64,000 nucleotides of DNA from Allobosea sp. Root483D1 (GCF_001429505.1 NZ_LMJW01000016.1:284837-348836); one strand, 5' to 3'. Counted from the first letter of the stretch, positions 55,086-63,830 are shown. A program made the numbers and translations. The notes: generated from the letters alone by a model not told the origin.

Positions 55086-55751
55086 CTAGTTGGCGCCATT
55101 CGGATAGATCATCGCGTCGATCCAGGCGTTGTCCTCGCGCCCGCATGCGATATCCGCGAGAAGTCGTTCCTCCTCCGCCATGCGGTCCTTGGCGGCTGCG
55201 AGGGCTGCGGCGGCATCGGACGCCGGGACAACGATCACGCCGTCATCGTCCGCGACGACGACATCGCCGGGGGTCACGGTCGTTCCCCCCACGACTACGG
55301 GGGTGTTGATCTCGCCCGGACCCGTCTTGAACGGTCCGCGCAGCGAATGGGCGCGCGCCAAGCACAGCACGGGCCCCTCGCGGAAGGCGCCGATATCCCG
55401 CACCGCGCCATCGATCACAAAGCCCGCAAGCCCGCGAGCGACGGCCTGCCGCATCATGATCTCTCCGATGAGGGCGTTGCCGACATCGCCTGCACCGTCC
55501 ACGACGAGCATGTCGCCGGGCTGCGCCATATGCAGCGCCTTGTGGAGATACAGATTGTCGCCCGGACGAACGCGCACCGTGAAGGCGCTTCCCGCGCGCC
55601 TTCCGTTCCGGTCGAAGCGACGTAGGCCCTGCATGCCCGAAAGCCTGCCGAACACGTCGCCGATGATAGGCGTGGGCACCTCAGAAAGCGCGGAAACCAG
55701 ATCAGGCGCGACACGCCGGTCAATGTCGTTGATGACGGGCGCGCCAATCAT
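55086..55751 (-). CDS. RraA-like aldolase/demethylmenaquinone-methyltransferase-type protein
   Basis: A 221-residue protein of the RraA family, which includes 4-hydroxy-4-methyl-2-oxoglutarate (HMG) aldolases and oxaloacetate decarboxylases. The HMG-aldolase G-x20-RD pattern is seen from GDVGNAL to DGAVRD, and the metal/substrate aspartate in GDVVVADDDGVIVVP. Its ATG overlaps the stop of the CoA-transferase gene by one base (TGATG). Aldolase activity is favoured by the catabolic context; regulation of RNase E is unlikely. Confidence 0.85.
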   Translation of the reverse strand: MIGAPVINDIDRRVAPDLVSALSEVPTPIIGDVFGRLSGMQGLRRFDRNGRRAGSAFTVRVRPGDNLYLHKALHMAQPGDMLVVDGAGDVGNALIGEIMMRQAVARGLAGFVIDGAVRDIGAFREGPVLCLARAHSLRGPFKTGPGEINTPVVVGGTTVTPGDVVVADDDGVIVVPASDAAAALAAAKDRMAEEERLLADIACGREDNAWIDAMIYPNGAN

Positions 55752-57007
55752 CAGATCACGACGCCTGCGGATCGAAGCGCGCGAATGTCGTCGAGGCCGT
55801 ATCCGAGCGCACCCAGGAGATCGTCGCTGTGTTCGCCAAGCCGCGGTGCCGGGCATCTGAACGCGCCGGGCGAGGCCGATAGCCGCGGGCTGATGTTGTG
55901 CATCGGAACATAGCTCCCATCCTCGTCTTCGGCTTCGACGAAGACCTCACGTTCGATGAAATGCGGATCGGCCGAGATGTCGGCCACGTCGTAAATCGCG
56001 GCAACCGGTACCTCGCCAGCCTGCATCGCGGCCAATGCCTGAGGCCTTGTCTTTGTGGCGAACCAGGCAGCCAGGGCGTCGTCAAGATCTTCGCGGTGTT
56101 CCACCCGGGTCGTGTTGGTCGCGAAGCGCGGGTCGTCCTTCAGCTCCGGTCGCCCGATGACGTCGAAGACCCGCACTGCCGTCGACTGGGTCGAGGCCGA
56201 CAGCGCCACGAACTTGTCGTCTCTGCAACAGTAGACGTTGCGCGGCGCCGACCCGTTGGAGCCGCTGCCCTGGCGTGGCGCCACTTGGCCATTCTGCCTG
56301 TAGACCGCGAGGTCGGTCCCCATTGTCGAGAAGAGCGGTTCGAGCAACGCCACGTCTACGATCTGGTTGCGGACACCCTTTTCGTTGCGCGCCAGTACCG
56401 CCGTCACGACCGCGAAGGCCCCCTGCAGGCCGGCCATCATGTCCGCGAGAGGATTCTGGGGCAGGACCGGCTCGCGGTCGGGAAAGCCCGTGCGGGCCGC
56501 GAAGCCACTCATCGCCTCCACCAGCGTTCCGAAGCCCGGCAAGGGCGAATAGGGGCCCGTCTGGCCAAAACCCGAGATCCTTACCAGTACAAGGCGATCG
56601 TTCGCCTCATGGAGGACTGCGGGAGCCAAGCCCATCTTCTCCAGCGTTCCGGGCCTGTAGTTCTCGACGAGGACATCGGCCGTGCGCACCATGTCCAGCA
56701 GGATCTCGCGCGCCTTCGGGTCGCGCAGGTTCAGTCCGATCGAGCGCTTGTTGCGGCAGTAGCTGGCCCAGTAGAGCTCCTTGCCCGCTTCTTTCCAGAA
56801 GCGCAGCGCATCGCCTTCCGGAGGTTCTATCTTGACGACATCCGCGCCGAAATCGGCCAACTGAACCGACAGGACATTGCCGGCGACGAGGCGCGACAGA
56901 TCGAGGACCTTGAGCCCGGTCAGCGGGCCGGCGGCGTCGGGAGCATAGGAGACGATCCTGCCTGTCGGAGCGTTGGGATGTTGCGTCATGGTCGGGTTGC
57001 TCGTCAT
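55751..57007 (-). CDS. CaiB/BaiF (class III) CoA-transferase
   Basis: A 418-residue enzyme that moves CoA from one acid to another, often from succinyl-CoA. Seen are KVLDLSRLVAGNVLSVQLADFGADVVKIEPPEGD (in part), the CRNKRSIGLNLRDPKAR segment, and the catalytic aspartate in PLADMMAGLQGAFAVV. The class includes transferases for carnitine, mesaconate, itaconate and hydroxymethylglutarate (SUGCT). The stop overlaps the RraA-like start and the ATG lies inside the lyase gene end (four bases), so all three are coupled. Confidence 0.93.
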   Translation of the reverse strand: MTSNPTMTQHPNAPTGRIVSYAPDAAGPLTGLKVLDLSRLVAGNVLSVQLADFGADVVKIEPPEGDALRFWKEAGKELYWASYCRNKRSIGLNLRDPKAREILLDMVRTADVLVENYRPGTLEKMGLAPAVLHEANDRLVLVRISGFGQTGPYSPLPGFGTLVEAMSGFAARTGFPDREPVLPQNPLADMMAGLQGAFAVVTAVLARNEKGVRNQIVDVALLEPLFSTMGTDLAVYRQNGQVAPRQGSGSNGSAPRNVYCCRDDKFVALSASTQSTAVRVFDVIGRPELKDDPRFATNTTRVEHREDLDDALAAWFATKTRPQALAAMQAGEVPVAAIYDVADISADPHFIEREVFVEAEDEDGSYVPMHNISPRLSASPGAFRCPAPRLGEHSDDLLGALGYGLDDIRALRSAGVVI

Positions 57008-57903
57008 TGGCTGTCGCGGGGCGGGCGGGTTAACTGCTCATGGCGCGCGAGCACGGCGCGCGCGCGCCGATAAATGGGCTCGTCGACCATCGTTCCGTTA
57101 TGTGCGATCGCGCCGAGCCCCCCGGCAATCGCGGCGGCGAATGCCGTTGCGAGTTCCCGCGCTTCGGCCACTTCCCTCGAAGAGGGCGAGAATGCCTCGT
57201 TCAGGATTCCGATCTGCGATGGGTGGATGCAGGCGGCTCCGGTGAAGCCCAGCCTGCGCGCATGGCGCGCTATTCCCGCGAGCGCCGGCAGGTCCCGGAA
57301 ATCCACGCTGCTGCCCGGAAGGCCGATCGCTTCCAGGCCTGCGGATTTCGCTGCAATGACGACCTGCTGGGCTGGCGCCGTCAACGCCTCCGGCGACGCG
57401 GCGACACCGAGATCCTGGGCGAAATCCTGCTCTCCGAAGCCGAGGGCGCGCAAACGTCCGCTCGAACCCGCAATGGCTGGCGCCGCGACCAGCCCCTTGG
57501 CGGTCTCGATGTCCGCCATCAGCGCGACCGCCCCCTCAGGAGCGCCGGAGCGCTTCTCGGCCGCGGTCACCAGCGCTTCGGCGTGCTTCACATCCGAGGC
57601 GCATTCCGCCTTCGGCAGCACGATGCCGGTCGCGCGGGCGGCCACGGCGGCAGCGATGTCCTCCTCGAGCAGCGCCTTGTTCACCCGCACCCAGCTCAGG
57701 ACGGCATGGGCGGCCAGCCGCGCGACAGCATGGGCGAGATGGGAACGCGCCTCCTGCTTTCTTTCCGGTGCGATCGAATCCTCCATGTCGAGGACGATCG
57801 CATCGGCGCCGCGGGTGTGGGCCTTCTCGATGAATGCCTGCGAGAGCACGGGGATGAAGAGTAGCGAGCGAATCGGCAGGGCGCGGGGCTGGAGTTGGGA
57901 CAT
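57004..57903 (-). CDS. CitE-like lyase (HpcH/HpaI aldolase superfamily)
   Basis: A 299-residue TIM-barrel lyase. The motif DAIVLDMEDSIAPERKQEAR holds the magnesium-binding acidic pair, and LMADIETAKGLVAAP, LGFGEQDFAQDLG and FTGAACIHPSQIGILNEAF are typical of citrate-lyase beta-like and malyl/citramalyl-CoA lyases. It probably cleaves a hydroxyacyl-CoA made by the CoA-transferase next to it. The substrate is not determined by sequence. Confidence 0.9.
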   Translation of the reverse strand: MSQLQPRALPIRSLLFIPVLSQAFIEKAHTRGADAIVLDMEDSIAPERKQEARSHLAHAVARLAAHAVLSWVRVNKALLEEDIAAAVAARATGIVLPKAECASDVKHAEALVTAAEKRSGAPEGAVALMADIETAKGLVAAPAIAGSSGRLRALGFGEQDFAQDLGVAASPEALTAPAQQVVIAAKSAGLEAIGLPGSSVDFRDLPALAGIARHARRLGFTGAACIHPSQIGILNEAFSPSSREVAEARELATAFAAAIAGGLGAIAHNGTMVDEPIYRRARAVLARHEQLTRPPRDSQ

Positions 57904-57913
57904 AGGGCTTCCC

Positions 57914-58609
57914 TCACAGCCGACCGGGCGTCGTGCCCGGTATCGAGAGGACCTGCTCGACGAGCCCGAACGCGCGGGTGATCACATAGCCGATGGCAAG
58001 GTAGAACAGGCCTGCGAGCGCAAAGATTTCGAAGGGAGCGTAGGTGTCGGCGACGAGTGTGCGTGCCACGCCGGTGACGTCCATCAAGGTGATGACGCTT
58101 GCCAGCGCGGTCGCCTTCAGGACGAGGATGGCTTCGTTTCCGAGCGCTGGTAGCGCCGCGCGATAGGCCTGCGGCAGTACGATGTAGACGAATGCCTGGC
58201 CGCGACCGAGGCCCAGTACCTGCGCCGCCTCCCATTGTCCGCGCGCGACGTTGGTGATCGCACCGCGCATGAGTTCGCCGACATACGCTGAGGAGTTCAG
58301 CCCGATGGCCAGAACCGCGCAGAAGAAGGGTTCACGCAGATAAGGCCAAAGAATCGAAGTGCGCACGGCCTCGATCTGAGCCAGCGCATAGTAGAGGAGA
58401 AAGACCTGTACGAGCAGCGGGCTCCCGCGCAGGCAGAACGTGTAGAGGAAAGCCGGCAGGCTCACGAGGCGGCTGCGCGAGACCAGGGCGAGCGCGACCA
58501 GCAACCCGAGAACCTGGCCGACCGCGTACGACAGAAGCGCGAGGGACAGCGTCGTCCCGGTAGCCCTCAGCAATGGCATGAAAGCTTCTGCGAACAGAGA
58601 CAAGTTCAT
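57914..58609 (-). CDS. Amino-acid ABC transporter permease (HisM-like)
   Basis: A 231-residue membrane protein with about five helices and the binding-protein-dependent permease loop GQWEAAQVLGLGRGQAFVYIVLPQA. FLYTFCLRGSPLLVQVFLLYYAL is typical of polar amino-acid permeases of the HisMQ type. Its ATG overlaps the stop of the next permease (ATGA). Together they form the channel of a polar amino-acid importer. Confidence 0.9.
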   Translation of the reverse strand: MNLSLFAEAFMPLLRATGTTLSLALLSYAVGQVLGLLVALALVSRSRLVSLPAFLYTFCLRGSPLLVQVFLLYYALAQIEAVRTSILWPYLREPFFCAVLAIGLNSSAYVGELMRGAITNVARGQWEAAQVLGLGRGQAFVYIVLPQAYRAALPALGNEAILVLKATALASVITLMDVTGVARTLVADTYAPFEIFALAGLFYLAIGYVITRAFGLVEQVLSIPGTTPGRL

Positions 58610-59286
58610 GGGCGTACACCAACCTGGCCGCGCGAGACCCAAGCGTCCGCCGACTTGAACAGCACAGTCGAGATGGCGGTGATCGTTATGTAGATGAGCG
58701 CCGCCGTCAGGTAGAAGCCGAGGTGGTTGTCGGTCGCGGCCGCGCCGATATTGGCCACGCGCATCAACTCCTCGAGTCCGACGACGGACACGAGTGCGCT
58801 CTCCTTGAGCAGGACGAGCCACTGGTTGCCGACACCGGGCAGGGCTCGGGCGAGCATCTGGGGCATCAGGACGAGAAGGAAGGTCTGCCCAGCACTCAGC
58901 CCGAGAACGCGGCCTGCCTCACGCTGACCTTGAGGCACGCTCTGGAGCGCGCCCCGGAATATCTCACAGAAATAGGCCGCACTGACCACGGTCAGGGCGA
59001 AAATCCCTGCCGCCAGCCCGTCGACCTCGACATAGGAACCCGCGATCCGGCTGAGGAGCACGGTGCCGCCAAAATAGGCGAGGAAGATGATCAGGAGATC
59101 CGGGAGCCCCCGAATGACGGCGACGTAACCCCGGATCAGAGCCCTGACGGGAGGCGGGCCGTGGAGCACCGCGCCCGCCAGGAGGATGCCCGCGGCGAGC
59201 CCCAGCGCGAGGCTGCTGACGGAAACACGCAAGGTGATGAGCGTGCCGTCGAGTAGCTGAGGCCAGAAGGCCTGTAGTCCCTGCAT
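58606..59286 (-). CDS. Amino-acid ABC transporter permease (HisQ-like)
   Basis: A 226-residue membrane protein with the HisMQ fold: GYVAVIRGLPDLLIIFLAYFGG, the coupling loop GQREAGRVLGLSAGQTFLLVLMPQM, and EIFRGALQSVP. It pairs with the following permease gene, which starts inside its stop codon. It transports the compound captured by the binding protein encoded upstream. Confidence 0.9.
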   Translation of the reverse strand: MQGLQAFWPQLLDGTLITLRVSVSSLALGLAAGILLAGAVLHGPPPVRALIRGYVAVIRGLPDLLIIFLAYFGGTVLLSRIAGSYVEVDGLAAGIFALTVVSAAYFCEIFRGALQSVPQGQREAGRVLGLSAGQTFLLVLMPQMLARALPGVGNQWLVLLKESALVSVVGLEELMRVANIGAAATDNHLGFYLTAALIYITITAISTVLFKSADAWVSRGQVGVRP

Positions 59287-59389
59287 GCCTGTCCTGCCAG
59301 TCCCGCTCTGCGCCGAGCGGGGAAACTGCCCGGACGCGCGCCGGGCAGTGGATTGCACCTTCAGAGGGCAGCGCCGCCGCCTCTGGCGC

Positions 59390-60172
59390 CTATTTGAATG
59401 ACAGGCTGAAGCCGAGCCATTTTTCGGCCAGTTTGTCGGCCGTCCCGTCGGCGAAGACGGCCTCGATGGCGCCGTCGAGTTGCTTCTGCAGCTCGACGTC
59501 CTCCTTGCGCAAGGCGATGCCATAGCCTTCGCCGAGCTCCTTAAACGTGTCGCCGGAGAGCTTGGGGCCGAGGTAATCGTACTTCTCGGCGAGTTCGCCG
59601 ACGAGTTGGCGCTGCCAGTTCGCCCCGTTCAACGAGGCGACATCGATGCGGCCGGCCTTGAGATCGGCGATGATCTCGTCGATGCGGGCGTAGGTGCGGA
59701 TCGTCGCCTTGGGGAAATGTGCCTTCAGCATCGCTTCCTGAGTCGAGCCGCGCTGGCAGCCGATGACCTTGCCTGCCAGGCGGCTCACCAGAGCCGGGAC
59801 CGTCTCGATATTGCGATCGGGGAATGTCTTGGCGGCCACGAGCCTGATGACGATCGGGGCGTAGGGGCGCGTGAAGTTGACGCTCTCCTTGCGCTTCTCG
59901 GTGATCGCCATCGAGGTCATCAACGCGTCGAACTTCTTGACGAGCAGCGCCGGAAGAAGGCCGTCGAAAGCCTGATTGGTGAACTGACACTCGCGCTTGA
60001 TCCGCGCGCAGATCTCATTGCCGAGATCGATGTCGAAGCCGACGAGCTTTCCGTTCGCGTCGACGGATTCCCACGGAGGGGCATCGGCCGAGGTGCCGAT
60101 CCGCAGCGGCTGGGCCTGGGCGACAGCGGGAAACAGCGACAGGCAGAGCGCAAGGCGAGCGATGGATTTCAA
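59390..60172 (-). CDS. Periplasmic amino-acid-binding protein of the ABC importer
   Basis: A 260-residue solute-binding protein (family 3). The signal peptide MKSIARLALCLSLFPAVAQA is followed by LRIGTSADAPPWESVDANGKLVGFDIDLGNEIC and FDALMTSMAITEKRKESVNFTRPYAP, the classical polar amino-acid type. A TTG start at 60172 with GGGAGG six bases before it is chosen; no ATG lies in a suitable place. It begins the eight-gene minus-strand run. The ligand should be a small polar amino or guanidino acid. Confidence 0.9.
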   Translation of the reverse strand: MKSIARLALCLSLFPAVAQAQPLRIGTSADAPPWESVDANGKLVGFDIDLGNEICARIKRECQFTNQAFDGLLPALLVKKFDALMTSMAITEKRKESVNFTRPYAPIVIRLVAAKTFPDRNIETVPALVSRLAGKVIGCQRGSTQEAMLKAHFPKATIRTYARIDEIIADLKAGRIDVASLNGANWQRQLVGELAEKYDYLGPKLSGDTFKELGEGYGIALRKEDVELQKQLDGAIEAVFADGTADKLAEKWLGFSLSFK

Positions 60173-60178
60173 TTCGAA

Positions 60179-60184
60179 CCTCCC
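60179..60184 (-). promoter_or_regulatory. Ribosome binding site for the TTG start of the binding-protein gene
   Basis: GGGAGG on the minus strand lies six bases before the TTG at 60172, which settles an unusual start codon. Confidence 0.7.
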
Positions 60185-60410
60185 GTGAACCGTTATTGTC
60201 CGGTCACGCTGACACTGTTTTTCTCGGCAAAAAATAGCGAGTGACTCAAGATACATCGAAGCGAGCGATGTATCGACCGCCGCCATCACGGCGCATCCGT
60301 GCTGGGCGAATGCTGCTGCCGCCCCGATGTTTCGCTCCGTTTTTTTGATGTTGCCGGCGAGCCCGAGCTGTCATGCGACGACAGACCTGCCCCCGTGGAG
60401 ACGACGATCT

Positions 60411-61364
60411 GTGGCCGATCTGCCGAAAGACATCTCGATCCTGGAAGTCGGGCTGCGCGACGGGCTCCAGATCGAGCCACGCATACTGGCCACTGACGAG
60501 AAGCTCGCTCTGGCGGAGCATCTCGTTGCGGCGGGGCTCAGGGACATAGAAATCGGCTCTTTCGTCAGCCCGCGACTCGTGCCGCAGATGGCCGACACGA
60601 AGGAGTTGGCGGGACGGCTCTCCGCCCGTGAAGGCGTGACCTATCGCGCCCTCTGGCTTAATCTGCGCGGGCTGCGGGAGACGCTCGCCTGCCCAGCCAT
60701 CACGGTGGACGGCCTGCTTTCGCTCAGCGCCAGCGAAGCCTTCGCACAGCGCAACACCAATCGGGGGATCGACGACGATTTCACGGCGATACCGGGCTGG
60801 ATCGAGGCTTATCGCGGTGCTGGAATCGAGGCCGACACGCTCTCCGTGCTGGCGGCTTTCGGCTGCAATTTTCAAGGCGCCATCCCGACGAGCGATCTTC
60901 GGCACCTGATCGCCGGCGCGATCCGGATGTGCTGCGACAACGGCGCCGAGATTCGCCGGATCACACTTTGCGACACCATGGGTTGGGCGACCCCGCTGAT
61001 GATCAGGCGATGCATCGCCGCCATTCGCGAGACCTGGCCGGAAATGATCATCCGGCTCCATCTCCACGATACGCGCGGGTTGGCCATCGCCAACGCCCAG
61101 GCCGCCCTCGAACTGGGAGTGCGTGAATTCGAGACGTCCATCGGTGGGATGGGAGGCTGCCCATTCTCCGGCAACGCCCTCAAGGCGGCGGGCAATCTCA
61201 GCACCGAGGATCTGGCGTTCCTGTGCCAGGCGAACGATGTCGAGACGGGTCTCGACCTGGAGGCGTTGATCAGCGCCGCCCATCTGGCGGAGACATTGAT
61301 CGGGCATGATCTCCCGGGAAAGCTGATGAAATCCGGGCGACTTATCCTCCCGCGCCCAGACTAA
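60411..61364 (+). CDS. Hydroxymethylglutaryl-CoA lyase-like enzyme
   Basis: A 317-residue TIM-barrel enzyme of the HMGL-like family. The metal-binding start ILEVGLRDGLQIEPR (human HMGCL has EVGPRDGLQNE), the metal-binding HLHDTRGLAIANAQAALELG, and GGMGGCPFSGNALKAAGN with the active-site cysteine of HMG-CoA lyases are seen. It would split 3-hydroxy-3-methylglutaryl-CoA or a related hydroxyacyl-CoA to acetyl-CoA and a keto acid. The GTG at 60411 is the likely start. The gene is divergent from the binding-protein gene, 238 bases away. Confidence 0.9.
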   Translation: MADLPKDISILEVGLRDGLQIEPRILATDEKLALAEHLVAAGLRDIEIGSFVSPRLVPQMADTKELAGRLSAREGVTYRALWLNLRGLRETLACPAITVDGLLSLSASEAFAQRNTNRGIDDDFTAIPGWIEAYRGAGIEADTLSVLAAFGCNFQGAIPTSDLRHLIAGAIRMCCDNGAEIRRITLCDTMGWATPLMIRRCIAAIRETWPEMIIRLHLHDTRGLAIANAQAALELGVREFETSIGGMGGCPFSGNALKAAGNLSTEDLAFLCQANDVETGLDLEALISAAHLAETLIGHDLPGKLMKSGRLILPRPD

Positions 61365-61470
61365 ATTCCAACGCCAGCGGCATACCGGGCCACCTCGCCC
61401 GGCCGATGCTGCCCCCCGCAGGCGGAAGGAAGCACAGGCCGGCCTCGAAGCCTCGATCGCCGGAAGCTGA

Positions 61471-62532
61471 TCAAACGCGGGCCGCTTCGCGGAGCGAGGG
61501 GCTGAACAGGATGAGGCTCAGAATCTCGAACAGCATCTGGGCCGCGGTATGGGCCGTGTTACTCGTCGCGTCATAGGCAGGCGCGACCTCGACGACATCG
61601 CCGCCGACCAGATTGACACCCTTCATCCCGCGCAGGATCTCGAGGGCTTCGCGGTTTGTGAGCCCCCCCACCTCCGGCGTGCCGGTGCCCGGGGCGAATG
61701 CCGGGTCGAGGCTGTCGATGTCGAAGGAGAGATATGTCGGCCCGTCCCCCACGACCGCTCTCGCCTTCTCGATGATCGCCGGCAGGCCGAGCCCGGAAAC
61801 CTCGCGGGCAGGGATCACCGTCATCCCCGATATCCGGGAGAACTCCCAGATGTACTCGGCCGAGCCGCGGATCCCGATCTGAATTGTCCGAGTGGGATCG
61901 AGTACGCCGTCGAGCACGGCGTTCCGGAACGGGCCGCCATGGTGAAAGCGCTCGCCTTCATAGACGCCACCAGTGTCGCAATGGGCGTCGATATGGATCA
62001 TGCCGACAGGGCCGTGGCGGCCGAGAACTTTCAGGATGGGGTGGCTGATCGAATGGTCTCCACCGACCGATAGCGGGATGACGCCGGCATCGACGATCCT
62101 GCCGATGTGGCGCTCTATATCCTCGTGGCTCGTCGCCAGGTCGAACCTGCTACGAAACGGCACGTCCCCGATATCGGCCACGCGCATTTCGTGGACCGGG
62201 GCACATCCGAGCGCATCGTTGTAAGGTCCGATCCGCTCGACGGTCCTCAAGGCGCGCGGGCCAAACCGCGAGCCGGCCCGGTTGGTCACGGCGAGATCCA
62301 TCGGGATTCCGAGAAGAGCGACCTGCAACCCGCCAAGGCGATCCGGGCTCTCGGCGAGGTTCAATGCAGGCGCGTCCAGCAGTGTCGGGAAACCCGCATA
62401 GGGGAATTCGCGCCGGTCTCCGTCCTTGAAGATCAGGTCGGCGATCCGCTGATAGGCCGGCGTCTCCATTGCCCCGCCGGAGGCCTTCCCGAACCTGCTC
62501 CGGAGCGCGGCAAGATTATCCGAGTCCCACAT
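61471..62532 (-). CDS. Ureohydrolase, agmatinase/guanidino-acid hydrolase type
   Basis: A 353-residue manganese enzyme that releases urea from a guanidino compound. The metal ligands are visible in GGDHSISHP, HIDAHCDTG and SFDIDSLDPAFAPGTGTPEVGG. The length is above that of short agmatinases, with an N-terminal extension (about 60 residues), as in guanidinobutyrase and guanidinopropionase groups; the exact substrate is not clear. AGGGAG precedes the ATG. It is divergent from the LysR gene and is the only nitrogen-releasing enzyme in the region. Confidence 0.88.
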   Translation of the reverse strand: MWDSDNLAALRSRFGKASGGAMETPAYQRIADLIFKDGDRREFPYAGFPTLLDAPALNLAESPDRLGGLQVALLGIPMDLAVTNRAGSRFGPRALRTVERIGPYNDALGCAPVHEMRVADIGDVPFRSRFDLATSHEDIERHIGRIVDAGVIPLSVGGDHSISHPILKVLGRHGPVGMIHIDAHCDTGGVYEGERFHHGGPFRNAVLDGVLDPTRTIQIGIRGSAEYIWEFSRISGMTVIPAREVSGLGLPAIIEKARAVVGDGPTYLSFDIDSLDPAFAPGTGTPEVGGLTNREALEILRGMKGVNLVGGDVVEVAPAYDATSNTAHTAAQMLFEILSLILFSPSLREAARV

Positions 62533-62600
62533 TGTCGCTGGCTCCCTGCACTCATGACGATCACGGCGAATAGTCCAGACAGATTGCTTGCGAGAAAACC

Positions 62601-62617
62601 TATTGCAATTGAGAATA
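62601..62617. promoter_or_regulatory. Possible LysR-type T-N11-A site
   Basis: TATT and AATA flank a nine-base core in the AT-rich gap between the ureohydrolase and the divergent LysR gene. It is a candidate operator by sequence and position only. Confidence 0.3.
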
Positions 62618-62653
62618 TTAAGGAGCCTATGATGAGAAAAATTTGTGGACCTG

Positions 62654-63547
62654 ATGCGCCGTCGACCTCTCCTTCTCAATGCTCTCAGAGCCTTCGAGGC
62701 CGTCGCCAGGCATGGAAGCCTCACCGGCGCGGCGGGGGAACTGCATGTCACGCCGAGTGCGGTGAGCCATCAGCTGCGGGCGCTCGAGGCCGGCCTGCGG
62801 GTAAGGCTGCTCGAAAAGGGAAAGCGGAAGGTCAGCCTCACGCGGGCTGGGGAACAGCTCTATGCCGACAGCGCCGCAGCCTTCGATATCCTGTCCGGCT
62901 CGATAACGAAGATCGAAAAGCGAGTCTCGCACGGAAAGCTCTGTGTGGGCTGCGTGCCGGCATTCCTGTCCTACTGGCTGATGCCGAAGCTCGAGTCGAT
63001 CCGAGCGCATCTGCCAGATGTTGAGGTCAGGTTCGTTTCTACGAGTTCCTCGGACCCAGATGCTGGGAAAGGAGACGTCAACATCCTGTATGGGGACGGC
63101 AACTGGCCGGACATGTGGGTGCATCTGCTCGCGGGCCTGAACCTCTTCCCTGTGATCAGCCCCAATCTTGCCGGACGGGTTCCGCTTCGATCGATCCGCG
63201 ATCTCGACCGGCACGTGCTTCTGCAGTCCGACGACGGGACAGAATGGCAGAGGTGGCTGCAATCCTCGGGCGTGCGGGGAAAATCCTACACCCGGCAATA
63301 TCTTCCAGATGCCCAACTCTGTCTCGAAGCGGCCATCTACGGTCAGGGTGTCGCCGTGGGAGACCATCTCACTGCGAGGCACGCGCTCGATACCGGACGA
63401 CTCGTCGCCCCGTTTGCCGCCAGCGTTCCTGCAAACCGATCACTGTATCTCGTATGCCCGAACGGCTTTCAGGAAACGCCAATCATTGGAGCATTCAACG
63501 GTTGGCTGCTCGCGCAACTCCAGGCGAACACTAATGGCGAAAGATGA
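62654..63547 (+). CDS. LysR-family regulator (GcvA-like)
   Basis: A 297-residue transcription factor. The helix-turn-helix (about 5-65) reads LNALRAFEAVARHGSLTGAAGELHVTPSAVSHQLRALE (in part; recognition helix TPSAVSHQLRALE), and the effector domain has the GcvA-type pattern (LYGDGNWPDMWVHLL, GQGVAVGDHLTARHAL). It is divergent from the ureohydrolase gene, a common arrangement for regulator and target. The ATG at 62654 is chosen. A strong AGGAG at 62621 points to ATGs at 62629/62632 that are out of frame; GTG at 62645 is in frame. Confidence 0.88.
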   Translation: MRRRPLLLNALRAFEAVARHGSLTGAAGELHVTPSAVSHQLRALEAGLRVRLLEKGKRKVSLTRAGEQLYADSAAAFDILSGSITKIEKRVSHGKLCVGCVPAFLSYWLMPKLESIRAHLPDVEVRFVSTSSSDPDAGKGDVNILYGDGNWPDMWVHLLAGLNLFPVISPNLAGRVPLRSIRDLDRHVLLQSDDGTEWQRWLQSSGVRGKSYTRQYLPDAQLCLEAAIYGQGVAVGDHLTARHALDTGRLVAPFAASVPANRSLYLVCPNGFQETPIIGAFNGWLLAQLQANTNGER

Positions 63548-63654
63548 CTGAGTTTCGGGCCGAGCGTGGCGCTCTTGCCGATGGCGAGGTCGAAACCGGC
63601 TTCGACCAGCGCCACATTCTTAGCGATCAGAAGACCCGAGACCGTGAAGGGCGC

Positions 63655-63744
63655 GGACGCCCCATGCCTTGGCGATCTCGGCCGCGCTCTGTCCCGATAT
63701 GTCAGCAGGTGCGTGACGCGCGCCTCGCCCGGCGTGAGATCCAA
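63655..63744 (-). pseudogene. Degenerate LuxR-type helix-turn-helix remnant
   Basis: Read on the minus strand, LDLTPGEARVTHLL is followed, after a one-base frame change, by SGQSAAEIAKAWGVR, and after a second change by PFTVSGLL. Joined, these give the first two helices of a LuxR/GerE DNA-binding domain, close to the LTPAEA pattern of the tandem regulators at 45154 and 46286. The frame is broken twice, so this is read as a gene fossil. It is a short match and could in part be coincidence. Confidence 0.4.
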
Positions 63745-63830
63745 GAGAGCATTTCGGGATCAAAGGTCGCCGCTCGGCCGTCGCCGATGGCCTCCTGAAT
63801 GGGATCCCGTTTTGCCATTGCCGCGCTATA

